64,000 bases of DNA, taken from Vulcanimicrobiota bacterium (GTDB lineage Bacteria > Vulcanimicrobiota > Vulcanimicrobiia > Vulcanimicrobiales > Vulcanimicrobiaceae). The first letter of the stretch is position 1. Each line of letters begins with the position of its first letter. The position numbers were made by a program, and so were the translations under genes. Positions 34,056-45,324 of the stretch are shown one piece after another. The DNA lies in the NCBI GenBank assembly GCA_019235995.1, contig JAFAJV010000032.1, positions 31,298 through 95,297 of the forward strand, read 5' to 3'. The notes under the pieces are model-generated. The model was not told where the DNA came from. It saw only the letters and a list, made by a program, of their open reading frames with translations, and did no database searches.

Positions 34056-35375
34056 CTAGTCCTGTAGGTTTTGGCCGCGGGGTAGAACGAGCGCGATCGT
34101 CGGGTTGCCGAGATAGTCGCGGGCGACGCGCTGCACGTCTTCGGGCGTCGTCGACGAGATCGCGGCCAACGCGCGGTTGATGAAGTCGGGAGACGCGCTG
34201 CCGCGCGAAAAGACGGCGGCCAGCCATGTTCGCGTCTCGAGTGTGGTCGCGTCGTTGGCGAAGTCTCCGGCCGCCTCCGCCTTGAACTCCTCGATCGAGC
34301 CTTGGAGGCGCGACGCGGCGAGCACGCTTACCACCGAGAGCGCCGTCGCAAAGGCGCGGCTCGGGTTGCCGATCAGGCCGCCGTTGACGTACAGCACGAG
34401 CGTCGCGGGAGCGCGATCGTATGCGTAAACCGTGCCGACCGAGCGCGATGCGAACGTCGGCGAAACGACGCCCGGAACCTGAGCGATGTCCGACAGCGTT
34501 CGGCGCACGAACGCCGCCAGCACGAGCATGGGTCCGAAGTCCCGGCTGTCCACATTGGGCGCCGGATACTGCGCGATCAGCCAGGGGGACGCGATGTCGC
34601 GATGCGCCACGATCTCGTGCGTCGCACCGTTGAGCGCAGGAACCCGCACGGGCACAGGCGATGTCATTCCCGCCGGCAGCGCACCGGCCAGTGCCGCGAG
34701 AGACTCGGGCGTCAGCGCATCGAGTCGCCCGGCCGCGCTGACCACCGCGCCGCCGCGGCGATAATAGGCACGGTAAAATGCGCGCGCATCTTCAGAGAAG
34801 AACTGTGCGAGCGACGCGGGAGTGCCGAGCTCCGGTAAGCCCGCATTGGCCTGCCGCGACGAGGCGGCGTTGAGCATGTCGATGCCGACCTGGAGGGCGA
34901 CCTGTTGAACCTGCGCGATTTGGCGCACCAGCACGCCGCGCGCGTCGCGTATCGTCGCCGGCGAGAAATCCGGCGCTGCGATCGCCGCGCGGAACAGGTC
35001 GAGCACCGCCGGCGCGTCTATGGCTAGAGCCTCGACGTAGAAACGAACGTCGCCCGGGTCGATCGTAAAATGAACGGATCCTCCGCGCGCGGCGATCGCG
35101 TCTTCGACCGCAACTCCGTTGACGGGAGTGCGCACGATCGTCTCTGCCGCGAGCGCCGCCAAGCCGTTCTGCTTCATTGTTTGCCGGTCGAGCCCGGCGC
35201 GCACTATCAGGGTGACGCCCACGAGCGACGCGGCTCCATCGGCCTGGCGCACGATCAGCGTTCCGCCGGCATTCTCCACGCTGGGCGACGGAACGGAGAC
35301 GCTAGCGGCGCGCGCCGCCGTCGGAAGCGCGCTCGCCAGAGCCGCGGCGAGGCAGAACGCGGAAAATGATCTCAC
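34056..35375 (-). CDS. M16-like protein without zinc motif (second)
   Basis: A 439-residue exported protein (signal RSFSAFCLAAALASALPTAARA) with the two-domain fold of M16 peptidases. The N-terminal half includes VGVTLIVRAGLDRQTMKQNGLAALAAETIV, exactly where active enzymes have GLAHxLEHxxF; both histidines are lost. The second half carries FYRAYYRRGGAVVSAAGRLD and DVQRVARDYLGNPTIALVLP, also typical. It overlaps the neighbouring M16-like gene by four bases. In other systems non-catalytic M16 subunits pair with active ones; here both partners look inactive. Confidence 0.85.
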   Translation of the reverse strand: MRSFSAFCLAAALASALPTAARAASVSVPSPSVENAGGTLIVRQADGAASLVGVTLIVRAGLDRQTMKQNGLAALAAETIVRTPVNGVAVEDAIAARGGSVHFTIDPGDVRFYVEALAIDAPAVLDLFRAAIAAPDFSPATIRDARGVLVRQIAQVQQVALQVGIDMLNAASSRQANAGLPELGTPASLAQFFSEDARAFYRAYYRRGGAVVSAAGRLDALTPESLAALAGALPAGMTSPVPVRVPALNGATHEIVAHRDIASPWLIAQYPAPNVDSRDFGPMLVLAAFVRRTLSDIAQVPGVVSPTFASRSVGTVYAYDRAPATLVLYVNGGLIGNPSRAFATALSVVSVLAASRLQGSIEEFKAEAAGDFANDATTLETRTWLAAVFSRGSASPDFINRALAAISSTTPEDVQRVARDYLGNPTIALVLPRGQNLQD

Positions 35376-36675
35376 CGGGACGGCTCCTTTTGCGGGGTAG
35401 TCGCGACCAAATCGACGACGACGGGACTGTGCAAGTAGCGACGCACGACGTCGGCGACGTACTGCGGATCGAGTGCGCGAGCCGACTGCTCGTAGCTTCC
35501 TTCGGCGATGCCGGGAGCGTAGTCCAGGGCGCCCTCGGCGGAATACCAGCCGAGATTGTCGGCGCGCTGCTGCGGCGTCTGCGTGTCGGTCGCGACGTGA
35601 TAGAGAAACGCCTCGCGCGCGGCCGCGAACGTCTTGGCATCCATCGGCCGCTGCAGCGCCGAAAGCGCCTCGAGCACGCTCTTCTCCGTTTGCTTTTCGT
35701 TGCTGCCTCCGATCGTGACGACCATCACGCCGGGGTCGTGCAGCGTGATGAACTGTCCGACGACCAGCGCATCGCTGTCCGCGCGGTCCAGTACGCGGGA
35801 CACGACGCCGGTTTCCTCGCGGAAGAGATAGTCGGCCACGAAGTCCAGCGCCGTCGCCGCCTTCTGATCCGCGATCGGCGGGCCGATCCAGGCCAGTCCC
35901 ACACCGTCCACCGCCCCGGCCGCCGTCGTCGACGACGGCGTTCCCGTCAGCTTCGAATCGTACGGCGCGTCCATCGAGCCGGAGCCGCCGCCGTCGGTCA
36001 CCGCGTTAACGCTCGACGCGTCGACGTTGCCCGTCAAGGTCAGGACGGCATTTTGCGCTCGAAACGCGCGCCTCGCGAACGTTCCGACCTGCACCGTGGT
36101 AATGCTCGTCAACTGTGAGACCGTCGTCGGCAACGGTGGATAATGGGCGGGACCGGTAGCGAAGATCTGCTTGAAGAGCAGATCGTGCAGCGTGGTGTCC
36201 GATTCGTAGCGCTGCTGCACGCCGAGGACCGCGGCGTTGGCACGCGCCGTCTTCACGGCTGCGTCGTCGACCGAAGGCGCGAAGTAGGCGGCGGTCATCG
36301 CCGCCACGATGCGGCGCGAAGCGTATGCCGGGACGATCGCCCCCACGCCGATGATGTCGGGATAGACCTCGATGTTGAGCTCGCCGCCGACGGTGTGCAC
36401 CAGCGCGTACAGCGACTTGCCGCTAGCGAGCGGCGCGACCGCCGCGGCAGTTGCCGCCAGATTGGCGATCCCCGGCGTGGCGTCGTCGTAGCCCGCCGCC
36501 GGAGCGCGGAACCACAGCCCGATCGCCGCCGAGCCGACGGTCCGGTCGGGATACAAGACGTATGAGCCGCCGCGCGGCAGCGTGCCCGTCTGCCGCGGAA
36601 TGGCTGCGGCGGCGGGAACGGCGAACCACGACGATGCCAGTGCGAGCACCGCGACGGCAGCCGCAAATCGAGCGG

Positions 36676-36679
<4 letters not shown>
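35372..36679 (-). CDS. M16-like protein without zinc motif (first)
   Basis: The 435-residue product starts at a GTG overlapping the ftsH stop, with a signal peptide (TARFAAAVAVLALASSWFAVPAAAA). M16-type features are GSAAIGLWFRAPAAGYDDATPGIANLAATAAAV, HTVGGELNIEVYPD, FARRAFRAQNAVLTLTGNVD and the late DPQYVADVVRRYLHSPVVVDLVA. The HxxEH zinc motif is absent. It forms a tight pair with the next gene and is coupled to ftsH, which hints at a role in envelope protein quality control (inference). Confidence 0.82.
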
Positions 36680-38595
<1,916 letters not shown>

Positions 38596-38602
38596 GTTAT
38601 GG

Positions 38603-39175
38603 TTAGACCGCTTGACCCTCTCGAAGCTCGGCTAGGTAAGGAAGATTACGGTACCATTCCTTATAGTCCAAACCGTAACCTATAGCGAAGGCGTCGGGGA
38701 CGGCGAGGCCCCTGTACTCGATGGGTGGATTCGCCGCTCGGTGCGCCGCCTTATCGAACAACACGCAACTTCGCAGCGTCGCCGGCCTGCGCTCTGCTAG
38801 TAACGCTCGCAGGTACTCCAGCGTGAGGCCCTTGTCCACGACACCGTCCACGATCACCAAATTCGTACCCCCCAGCGGCAGGCTGGCGTCCGCCTCGAGC
38901 CGCGCAGCGCCCCCGGCCGTTCCGGCGGCGCCATAGCGTTGAACGAAGAGGTAGTCGACCAGGATCTCGCTGGGGCCATCCGCTTTCGCGGCCAGCGCCC
39001 GCGCGAGGTCGGCGGTGAAGCACAGCGCTCCTTTCAACACGCCGAGCAGCACGAGCGGTTGCCCGCGATAGTCCGTCGCGAGCTGTACCGCGAGGCGGTC
39101 GACGGCCGCCGCGATCGCTTCGGCGCCGTAGATTTGGGCGCCCTCGGCCGCCATCAGGGTGAGCTCAGTCACCAT
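38603..39175 (-). CDS. hpt: Hypoxanthine phosphoribosyltransferase
   Basis: Salvages hypoxanthine and guanine with PRPP. The 190-residue product has VLLGVLKGALCFTADLARAL, the flexible-loop region ILVDYLFVQRYGAA, the PRPP site NLVIVDGVVDKGLTLEYL and IEYRGLAVPDAFAIGYGLDYKEWYRNLPYL. The PRPP motif departs from the usual VEDIxDTGxT: the acidic pair is Asp-Gly (110-111). The remaining features match. tilS-hpt-ftsH is a conserved order, which supports the call. Confidence 0.92.
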   Translation of the reverse strand: MVTELTLMAAEGAQIYGAEAIAAAVDRLAVQLATDYRGQPLVLLGVLKGALCFTADLARALAAKADGPSEILVDYLFVQRYGAAGTAGGAARLEADASLPLGGTNLVIVDGVVDKGLTLEYLRALLAERRPATLRSCVLFDKAAHRAANPPIEYRGLAVPDAFAIGYGLDYKEWYRNLPYLAELREGQAV

Positions 39176-40056
39176 CGCGTGATACCCCGGATGGAGCCGC
39201 GCTCGATTCTCAGAACAATCCCAGGCTTCATGTGAAACGTCCCGCTCCCGCCTAGCTCGAGCGCGCGCACCGCCGCCTCGACGTGCGTAAAGTCGACGTC
39301 TCGCAGCCCCTCCTCGGCGGCGAGCCGCTCACGAATCGAGTTTCGTAAGCCGGCGCGCGGCGACGCGTCCTGCTCGTCCGCGACCAGCTGCGCGGCGCGC
39401 GCGACGGCTCGATCGAGCTCCGGAAAGAGCGGCCTAAGCGTGGCCAGCGCCTCGCGCACGGCGTTGCGACGCACTCCGAGATGCGCGTTCGTAGGATCCA
39501 CTGCGTACGGCAGCGCCTTAGCGTGACAATACGCGCGCAGCGTCTCCGACGGCACTCCGATGAGCGGGCGGACCAGGTCCACGCGCCGTGCGATGCGCCG
39601 GCGGCGCGGCATTCCGCGAAGCCCGCCCGGACCGGTGCCGCGCAGCAACGCAAGCACCACCGTTTCGCTCTGATCCTCCGCGTGATGTGCCGTGACGACG
39701 GCCTCGCAAGCTCGCCGTTTCGCCGCCGCGCAGAGCGCGCGATAGCGCGCGGCACGCAGGCGCTGCTCATCCGCTCCGGACGCGGAGAGTGCGATCGTCT
39801 CGAGCGGAATCTCGTAACGCGCCGCGAGCGCCAACGCCACGCACTCGTCCTGCCGTGCCGATTCGCGCACGCCATGATCGATGAACGCGGCGAACAGCGT
39901 GAGAGCGAGGTGCTTCGCAACCGCCTGCAGGGCGCCCGTCAGCGCGACGGAGTCCGGACCGCCGCTGCAGGCAATGAGAAGGCGCTCGCCATGCGGCAGA
40001 ACGCCGCTTTGCACGAGCGCGCGTTCGACGTCCCGTTCGGGATGGGCGCCTCTCAC
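39169..40056 (-). CDS. tilS: tRNA(Ile)-lysidine synthase
   Basis: Modifies the wobble cytidine of tRNA-Ile(CAU) to lysidine. The 295-residue protein starts at a GTG (40056) overlapping smpB. It has the PP-loop SGGPDS at 31-36, FIDHGVRESARQDE, RAARYRALC, AVVTAHHAEDQSETVVLALLRGTGPGGLRGM and LVRPLIGVPSETLRAYCHAKALPYAVDPTN with RRNAVR, all TilS motifs. It lacks the longer C-terminal domains of the E. coli enzyme, as many bacterial TilS proteins do. Confidence 0.94.
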   Translation of the reverse strand: MRGAHPERDVERALVQSGVLPHGERLLIACSGGPDSVALTGALQAVAKHLALTLFAAFIDHGVRESARQDECVALALAARYEIPLETIALSASGADEQRLRAARYRALCAAAKRRACEAVVTAHHAEDQSETVVLALLRGTGPGGLRGMPRRRRIARRVDLVRPLIGVPSETLRAYCHAKALPYAVDPTNAHLGVRRNAVREALATLRPLFPELDRAVARAAQLVADEQDASPRAGLRNSIRERLAAEEGLRDVDFTHVEAAVRALELGGSGTFHMKPGIVLRIERGSIRGITRW

Positions 40057-40505
40057 GATCGGCGCACGTGCGCGGCGATCTCGCGCTCGGAGTCGCGGCG
40101 CGCGACGGCGGCGCGCTTGTCCCAAAATTTCTTGCCGCGGGCGAGCCCGAGCTGAACCTTCGCCAAACCGCGCGTGAAGTAGAGGCGCAGTGGGACGACG
40201 GTTAGCCCTTTCTCGGCGACGCGGCTCTGCAGCCGCACGATCTCCGCCTTGTGCAGCAGCAGCTTGCGCGGCCGGGTCGGCTCCGCATTGGAGAAACTGC
40301 CGTGTTTATACGGAGCGATGTGCATGGCCATGAGCCACGCCTCGCCGTCGCGGAATCGCGCGTATGCCTCGCTGAGGCTCGCGCCGCCCTCGCGCACCGA
40401 CTTCACCTCCGTACCCGTCAAGACGAGGCCGGCTTCCAGGGATTCGAGAATGTGGTACTCGTAGCGGGCGCGCCTATTGTCGATCGCGGCATTGTTTTTG
40501 GTCAT
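40053..40505 (-). CDS. smpB: SsrA-binding protein SmpB
   Basis: Binds tmRNA and delivers it to stalled ribosomes. The 150-residue product has NRRARYEYHILESLEAGLVLTGTEVKSVREGGASLSEAYARFRDGEAWLMAMHIAPYKHGSF, then LLLHKAEIVRL and the basic C-terminal GLARGKKFWDKRAAVARRDSEREI. It overlaps tilS and the thioesterase gene by four bases each. Confidence 0.97.
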   Translation of the reverse strand: MTKNNAAIDNRRARYEYHILESLEAGLVLTGTEVKSVREGGASLSEAYARFRDGEAWLMAMHIAPYKHGSFSNAEPTRPRKLLLHKAEIVRLQSRVAEKGLTVVPLRLYFTRGLAKVQLGLARGKKFWDKRAAVARRDSEREIAAHVRRS

Positions 40506-40939
40506 CGCCGCAGATTATCTTCGACGGCCTCGAGGCGTCCGCGCGATACAAAACTGCCTTCGGCCCGAGCCAGCACGTTGCCCGCCTCGTCCTGGACGGT
40601 CGCCTCGACGCCGAGTACGTTGCGCCGTTGCCACGTCACCCGGCCCCGCACCGCAATGGGCCGTTCGAGCGGGACGGGCCGGCGAAAGCGCACGCTGACC
40701 GTCGCGGTCACTCCTCGATGGCCGGCAAAGCCGGCGGCATGCGCCATCGCCTCGTCCAACAGCGCCATCACGATGCCTCCATGCGCGATGCCGCGCCAGC
40801 CTTGATACGCGGCGGCCAGCTCGACGCGTGCATACACGCCGTCGTCGTCCTGTGCACGATCGAAGTGTACCCGCATGCCGATCGGGTTGGTCGGCCCGCA
40901 CGCGAAGCAATTTCCGTCGTCGAACGGAATGCCGCTCAT
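40502..40939 (-). CDS. PaaI-type hotdog-fold thioesterase
   Basis: A 145-residue protein of the 4HBT/PaaI family. It has FDDGNCFACGPTNPIGMRVHF at the start, then AYQGWRGIAHGGIVMALLDEAMAHAAGF, the HGG and Asp-Glu segment that binds and attacks acyl-CoA thioesters, and VSVRFRRPVPLERPIAVRGRV. Substrate is not predictable. It is coupled at both ends (four-base overlaps). Confidence 0.88.
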   Translation of the reverse strand: MSGIPFDDGNCFACGPTNPIGMRVHFDRAQDDDGVYARVELAAAYQGWRGIAHGGIVMALLDEAMAHAAGFAGHRGVTATVSVRFRRPVPLERPIAVRGRVTWQRRNVLGVEATVQDEAGNVLARAEGSFVSRGRLEAVEDNLRR

Positions 40940-41661
40940 CGGCCCACGCGCAGGCGCTCGATGAGATACGACGGCATGTGTGCGGCGCGCATCTTCGCCT
41001 GGACCTCGTCAATCGGGTATTCGTATCGGGTCCACTCCACACGCCGCCGTTCCGGCTCGTAGATCGCGAACGAGGCACGGGGGTTGAGGTCCCGCGGCTG
41101 CCCGACGCTGCCGACGTCGACGATGTACCGCTTCCCCTCTTCGAACTCAAGCTCTCCGCCCTGCTGCATGTGACGGTGTCCGATCGCGCCCTCTGCGTCG
41201 CGCACCCAATACTCCGCGATATGCGTGTGGCCCACGAACACGATCGGCGCGTCCGTACGCTCGAAGGCGCGCGCCGCCGCGTCTTTATCGAGGATGTATT
41301 CGAAGTAGCTCACGGGCGCGCCGTGAACGAGCAGAAAATCGGGGAAGCGCAGCTCGTACGGCAGCAGGTTCAGCCACGATCGGCTCGCCTGGTCGAGCAC
41401 CCCCTGAGTCCAGCCGATCGCGGCGCGCGCAGCGCGATTGAAGTTTTCGACGCCGAAGTTTTCCACGGCGGCCAGGTCGTGATTGCCCAAGACGGCGTGA
41501 CGGGCGCGCTCTCGTAAAATGGCGATGCACTCGTTTGGATTCGGGCCGTAGCCCACGACGTCCCCGAGCGAGACCACGATGTCATCCGGCGCGACGATCG
41601 CGAGGGCGCGTTGGAGCGACTCCAGGTTCCCGTGGATATCGGAGAGGATGGCGTAGCGCAC
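40936..41661 (-). CDS. Calcineurin-like metallophosphoesterase
   Basis: The 241-residue product has the full di-metal site: AILSDIHGNLESLQRAL, VSLGDVVGYGPNPNECI, VLGNHDLAA, LLVHGAP and IVFVGHTHIAEYW. This is the YfcE/MJ0936-like bacterial subgroup of phosphodiesterases; the physiological substrate is unknown. It overlaps the thioesterase gene by four bases and hisC ends one base upstream. Confidence 0.92.
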   Translation of the reverse strand: MRYAILSDIHGNLESLQRALAIVAPDDIVVSLGDVVGYGPNPNECIAILRERARHAVLGNHDLAAVENFGVENFNRAARAAIGWTQGVLDQASRSWLNLLPYELRFPDFLLVHGAPVSYFEYILDKDAAARAFERTDAPIVFVGHTHIAEYWVRDAEGAIGHRHMQQGGELEFEEGKRYIVDVGSVGQPRDLNPRASFAIYEPERRRVEWTRYEYPIDEVQAKMRAAHMPSYLIERLRVGR

Positions 41662-41662
41662 G

Positions 41663-42769
41663 CTACGGAACCTCGACCTGTGCCCCCGCCAGCACGGCGC
41701 GCAGCGCCGACTCGAACGCTCGGCGCATCGGCTCCGTGCCGGCGCTTACGCGCACGTACGCGTCGAGCGGCGGCGCGCCCGGTTTTCGAATCCAGACGCC
41801 CCGAGCCAGCAGCTCGTTCATCACGCGGGTCGCGCGCTCGGCGGTGTCGAAATTGATGCAGACGAAGTTCGTTCGCGACTCTATGTAGCTCCGTCCGAGT
41901 GCACGTGCGACGCGGTAGTAGTCGGCGCGCGCGAGCGCGGTCTCCGCGACGACATGACGCCGAAACTCCTCGTCGTACAGCGATGACAGCGCGCCAACCT
42001 GCGCGTTGCGGTTGACTCCATAGTGCAGGCGGATTTTCTGAAAGGTCGCGACGTTTCGTGCGCTGCTCAGCGCGTAACCGATGCGCGCGCCCGCCATGCC
42101 GTACGCCTTCGAAAAGGTGCGCAGACGGATCAGCCGATCCTCGAAGGCCAGAGGCAGCAGTTCCTCCTCGTCGACGAAGTCGGCGTACGCCTCGTCGAGA
42201 AGCAAGAGCGTGTCGTGAGGAAGCGCCGCGCAGAAGCGCTGGATCTCGGCTCGCGCGATGAATCGCCCGCTCGGGTTGTCCGGATTCGCGAGGTAGACGA
42301 TTCGCGGCGCGTCGCGTCGCGCGAGCGAGAGCAGGGCCTCGCAGTCCGGGGTGCCGTCGTCGAGGTATTGGGCCGCAATCGGACGAGCTCCATATCCCAC
42401 GACGTGATAGTCGAACGTCGGATACGTTCCCCGCGTGCTCAGCGCCGCGTCGCCGGGCGCGAGGAAGGCGCGGACGGCCAGGCCCATCAGATCGTCGATG
42501 CCGGATCCGACGGCGATCTGCTCGGGGCTGCAGCGATGTTTTTTCGCGAGCGCGTCGCGCAAATCCAACGACTCGGGGTCGCCGTACCACGACAGCCGCG
42601 TCAGCTCGCCCCGCATAGCCTCGATGGCACGCGGCGACGGGCCGAACGCGCTCTCGTTCGCCCCGAGGCGCACGAGCTCGCGCCGGCCCGTTTCCCGCAT
42701 CAGCTGCTCGGGACCGATGAAGGGCGTCGTCGCGGGAATCGCTTCGACCGCGCGCGTCGGACGAATCAC
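41663..42769 (-). CDS. hisC: Aminotransferase, HisC family
   Basis: A PLP-dependent fold-type I enzyme of 368 residues. Motifs are VRLGANESAFGPSPRAIEAM, GSGIDDLMGLAVRAFLAPGD, YLANPDNPSGRF, LLLLDEAYADFV and the PLP lysine in LRTFSKAYGMAGARIGYAL. These are those of histidinol-phosphate aminotransferase; close relatives act on phenylalanine or cobalamin precursors, and no other his gene is nearby. The GTG at 42769 is preceded by AAGGA at good spacing. It lies 10 bases after moeA. Confidence 0.85.
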   Translation of the reverse strand: MIRPTRAVEAIPATTPFIGPEQLMRETGRRELVRLGANESAFGPSPRAIEAMRGELTRLSWYGDPESLDLRDALAKKHRCSPEQIAVGSGIDDLMGLAVRAFLAPGDAALSTRGTYPTFDYHVVGYGARPIAAQYLDDGTPDCEALLSLARRDAPRIVYLANPDNPSGRFIARAEIQRFCAALPHDTLLLLDEAYADFVDEEELLPLAFEDRLIRLRTFSKAYGMAGARIGYALSSARNVATFQKIRLHYGVNRNAQVGALSSLYDEEFRRHVVAETALARADYYRVARALGRSYIESRTNFVCINFDTAERATRVMNELLARGVWIRKPGAPPLDAYVRVSAGTEPMRRAFESALRAVLAGAQVEVP

Positions 42770-42779
42770 TGAGATTTCC

Positions 42780-44024
42780 TTAACCTCCCAAAAAACGGTG
42801 GACGACGACGGGCGTGCCGGCGGCCAATTGCTCGTCGTCCTCATTCATGACGACGTAGCCGTCGGCACGTGCGGTGACGCTCACGGAAAACGAGCGCAAC
42901 GGAAGTGGATGCGCCAGCGGGCCTCCCGCATCATCCTGTAGGCGAACCGGAACGTACCACGTCCACCCTCGCCGGCTGCGCGCCGGCTCCGCGAGGTGCG
43001 CCGAAACCACGGTCGCTTCGACGGGAGAACCGACGAGCGCGGCGACGATCGGCGCCGCGACCGCTTCCAGCATCATCAGCGCCGAGGTCGGGTTCCCCGG
43101 CAACCCGAGGATCGGCTTCCCGTCATGCGCGCCGAACAGGGTCGGCTTGCCGGGCTTCACCCGCAGCCCGTGAATGACGACGCCCGGACGCGCAATCGCA
43201 GCGACCGCCTGCGGCAGACGATCGCGGTCGCCGACGGACGATCCGCCGCTGACGACGACCGCGTCGCATTCCCGGATTGCGTCGCGCAACGCCGACTCGA
43301 ATTCTTTCGTTTCGTCGCGCAGCGTCGGATAGTGATGCGCGTCCGCGCCCATCGCACGCAGCGACGCGGCGATCGCGTAGCGGTTCGAATCGCGAATCTG
43401 GCCTGCAGCGGGGCGCGCACCCGGTTCGACCAGCTCGTCGCCACTCGAAATCACGGCGACGAGGGGGCGCCGATAGACCGGCACCGCCGTGATGCCGAGC
43501 GTCGCCAGGACCCCGATCTCCGGGGCGCGGATCCGCCGGCGCGCGGTGAGCACCGTCTCGCCGCGCGGCATGTCGGCGCCTCGGGGCGCTACGTTGTCTC
43601 CCGGCTTCACCGCGACTTCAATTATAATGACGCCGTCTTGGACGCGGACGTCTTCGAAGGGCACGACCGCGTCGGCGTCGTGCGGGAGAACGCCGCCGGT
43701 CGGGATGCGCACCGCCGAAGCCGTCGCAGCCGGCGCATCGGTGGCCCCCATGCGCACTTCTCCCGCGATGCGGAGCGCGCCCGGCGCGTCCCGCGCGCAA
43801 AGGGCGAAACCGTCCATGAGCGAGCGCGGAGCGTTGGGATAGTCGTCGTCGGCGACGATCGGCTCCGCCAGAACTCGTCCGAGCGCGTCGTCGAGCTCGA
43901 CGCGCTCGACCCGCGGCGGCGCGACGGTGACTCGGCTGAAATACGCCACGATCGCTTGACGCGGCGGGAGCAGCGCCTCGGGCACAAATGCTCGCGCCGG
44001 TAGGACTGGGTTTGCAGACTGCAT
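42780..44024 (-). CDS. moeA: Molybdopterin molybdenumtransferase
   Basis: Inserts molybdate into adenylylated molybdopterin, the step after MogA. The 414-residue product has VELDDALGRVLAEPIVADDDYPNAPRSLMDGFALCARD, RIPTGGVLPHDADAVVPFED, VAVISSGDELVEPG, AGQIRDSNRYAIAASLRAMGAD, VVSGGSSVGDRDRL and KPILGLPGNPTSALMM. The ATG at 44024 is one base from the serS-strand ATG at 44026; an in-frame ATG at 44042 is also possible. GGAG lies 12 bases before the 44024 ATG. Confidence 0.94.
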   Translation of the reverse strand: MQSANPVLPARAFVPEALLPPRQAIVAYFSRVTVAPPRVERVELDDALGRVLAEPIVADDDYPNAPRSLMDGFALCARDAPGALRIAGEVRMGATDAPAATASAVRIPTGGVLPHDADAVVPFEDVRVQDGVIIIEVAVKPGDNVAPRGADMPRGETVLTARRRIRAPEIGVLATLGITAVPVYRRPLVAVISSGDELVEPGARPAAGQIRDSNRYAIAASLRAMGADAHHYPTLRDETKEFESALRDAIRECDAVVVSGGSSVGDRDRLPQAVAAIARPGVVIHGLRVKPGKPTLFGAHDGKPILGLPGNPTSALMMLEAVAAPIVAALVGSPVEATVVSAHLAEPARSRRGWTWYVPVRLQDDAGGPLAHPLPLRSFSVSVTARADGYVVMNEDDEQLAAGTPVVVHRFLGG

Positions 44025-44040
44025 AATGGCGCGCTTCTCC

Positions 44041-45324
44041 ATGCTCGACATCGCTCTCATTCGGCGCGATCCCGACCGCGTACGACACGCTCTCGTTCGT
44101 CGCGGGCTGGACGCCTCGGTAATAGACGAGCTTCTGCGTTTCGACGAAGAGTACCGCTCCGCGCTCACGACCGTCGAAAGAATCAAGGCCGAGAAGAATC
44201 GGCTGTCCGCCGCGATCGGCAAGGCGCCCGACAAAGGGGCCGCCGCGCGCGAGCTTCAACCCAAGATTGCGGAGCTTACGAAGAGCATCAGCGAATCGGA
44301 AGAACGCGCTCGGGGCCTCTCTCCGGCCGAGCAAGGTTCGCCGCTGCGCGCGCTACTCGATAACCTGCCGAACTTGCTCGACGATTCCGTTCCCGACGGC
44401 GCGAGTGAAGCCGCCAACGTCGAGGTACGCCGGTGGGGTGAGCCGCGGCGATTCGACTTCGCGCCGAAGCCCCATTGGGAGTTGGGGGAACGACTCGGCA
44501 TCCTCGACTTCGCGCGCGCCGCCAAACTGTCGGGCAGCCGGTTCGCGGCGCTCACCGGCGCGGGCGCGCAACTGGCGCGTGGGCTGACCGCGTTCTTTCT
44601 GGACCGAGCCGCCGCGCGCGGCTACGCCGAAGTCGCTCCGCCCCTGCTCGTTTCGCGCGAGACGATGTGGTCGACCGGTCAGCTCAGCAAGTTCGCAGAT
44701 GCGATGTTCGCGGACGCCCAGGCGGACCTGTTCCTCATTCCCACTGCCGAAGTGCCGCTGACCGCGTTTCGCAGCGGCGAGATCCTCGACGCAGCCGAGC
44801 TTCCGTGCAAGTACGCGGCCGCGACGCCGTGCTTTCGTAAAGAGGCCGGCGCCGCCGGCAAGGATACGCGCGGACTGATGCGTCAGCACCAGTTCGACAA
44901 GGTCGAGCTAGTCTGGCTGAGCCGGCCGGAGGCGTCGCACGAGGCGCTCGAAACGCTCACCGAAGACGCGCGATCGCTCCTGGAGGAGCTTGAGCTTCCC
45001 CATCGCGTCGTGACGCTCTGCGCCGGAGACACGAGCTTCAACGCCGCGAAGACGCATGACGTCGAGGTCTGGATTCCGAGCAGCGACACCTATCGAGAGA
45101 TCAGTTCCTGTTCGAATTGCACGGACTTCCAGGCGCGGCGGGCCGCGATCCGCTTCAGGCGCGAGGCCGCGAGCAAACCGGAGCTCGTCCACACGCTCAA
45201 CGGCTCCGGCTTGGCGATCGGGCGTACGCTCATCGCGCTCTTGGAGAACAATCAGCGGGCCGACGGCTCGATCGTGCTTCCCAAAGCACTGGAGCCGTAC
45301 GTCCCTACGACACGTCTTGGATGA
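44041..45324 (+). CDS. serS: Seryl-tRNA synthetase
   Basis: Charges tRNA-Ser; a tRNA-Ser(UGA) gene lies 13 kb downstream. The product (427 residues from this start) has MLDIALIRRDPDRVRHALVRRGLD, a coiled-coil tRNA-binding arm (YRSALTTVERIKAEKNRLSAAIG), motif 2 YKYAAATPCFRKEAGAAGKDTRGLMRQHQFDKVEL and motif 3 HTLNGSGLAIGRTLIALLENNQ. I prefer the ATG at 44041 because SerRS normally starts MLDxxLIR; an in-frame ATG at 44026 adds five residues. Its last 20 bases overlap the convergent regulator. Confidence 0.95.
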   Translation: MLDIALIRRDPDRVRHALVRRGLDASVIDELLRFDEEYRSALTTVERIKAEKNRLSAAIGKAPDKGAAARELQPKIAELTKSISESEERARGLSPAEQGSPLRALLDNLPNLLDDSVPDGASEAANVEVRRWGEPRRFDFAPKPHWELGERLGILDFARAAKLSGSRFAALTGAGAQLARGLTAFFLDRAAARGYAEVAPPLLVSRETMWSTGQLSKFADAMFADAQADLFLIPTAEVPLTAFRSGEILDAAELPCKYAAATPCFRKEAGAAGKDTRGLMRQHQFDKVELVWLSRPEASHEALETLTEDARSLLEELELPHRVVTLCAGDTSFNAAKTHDVEVWIPSSDTYREISSCSNCTDFQARRAAIRFRREAASKPELVHTLNGSGLAIGRTLIALLENNQRADGSIVLPKALEPYVPTTRLG

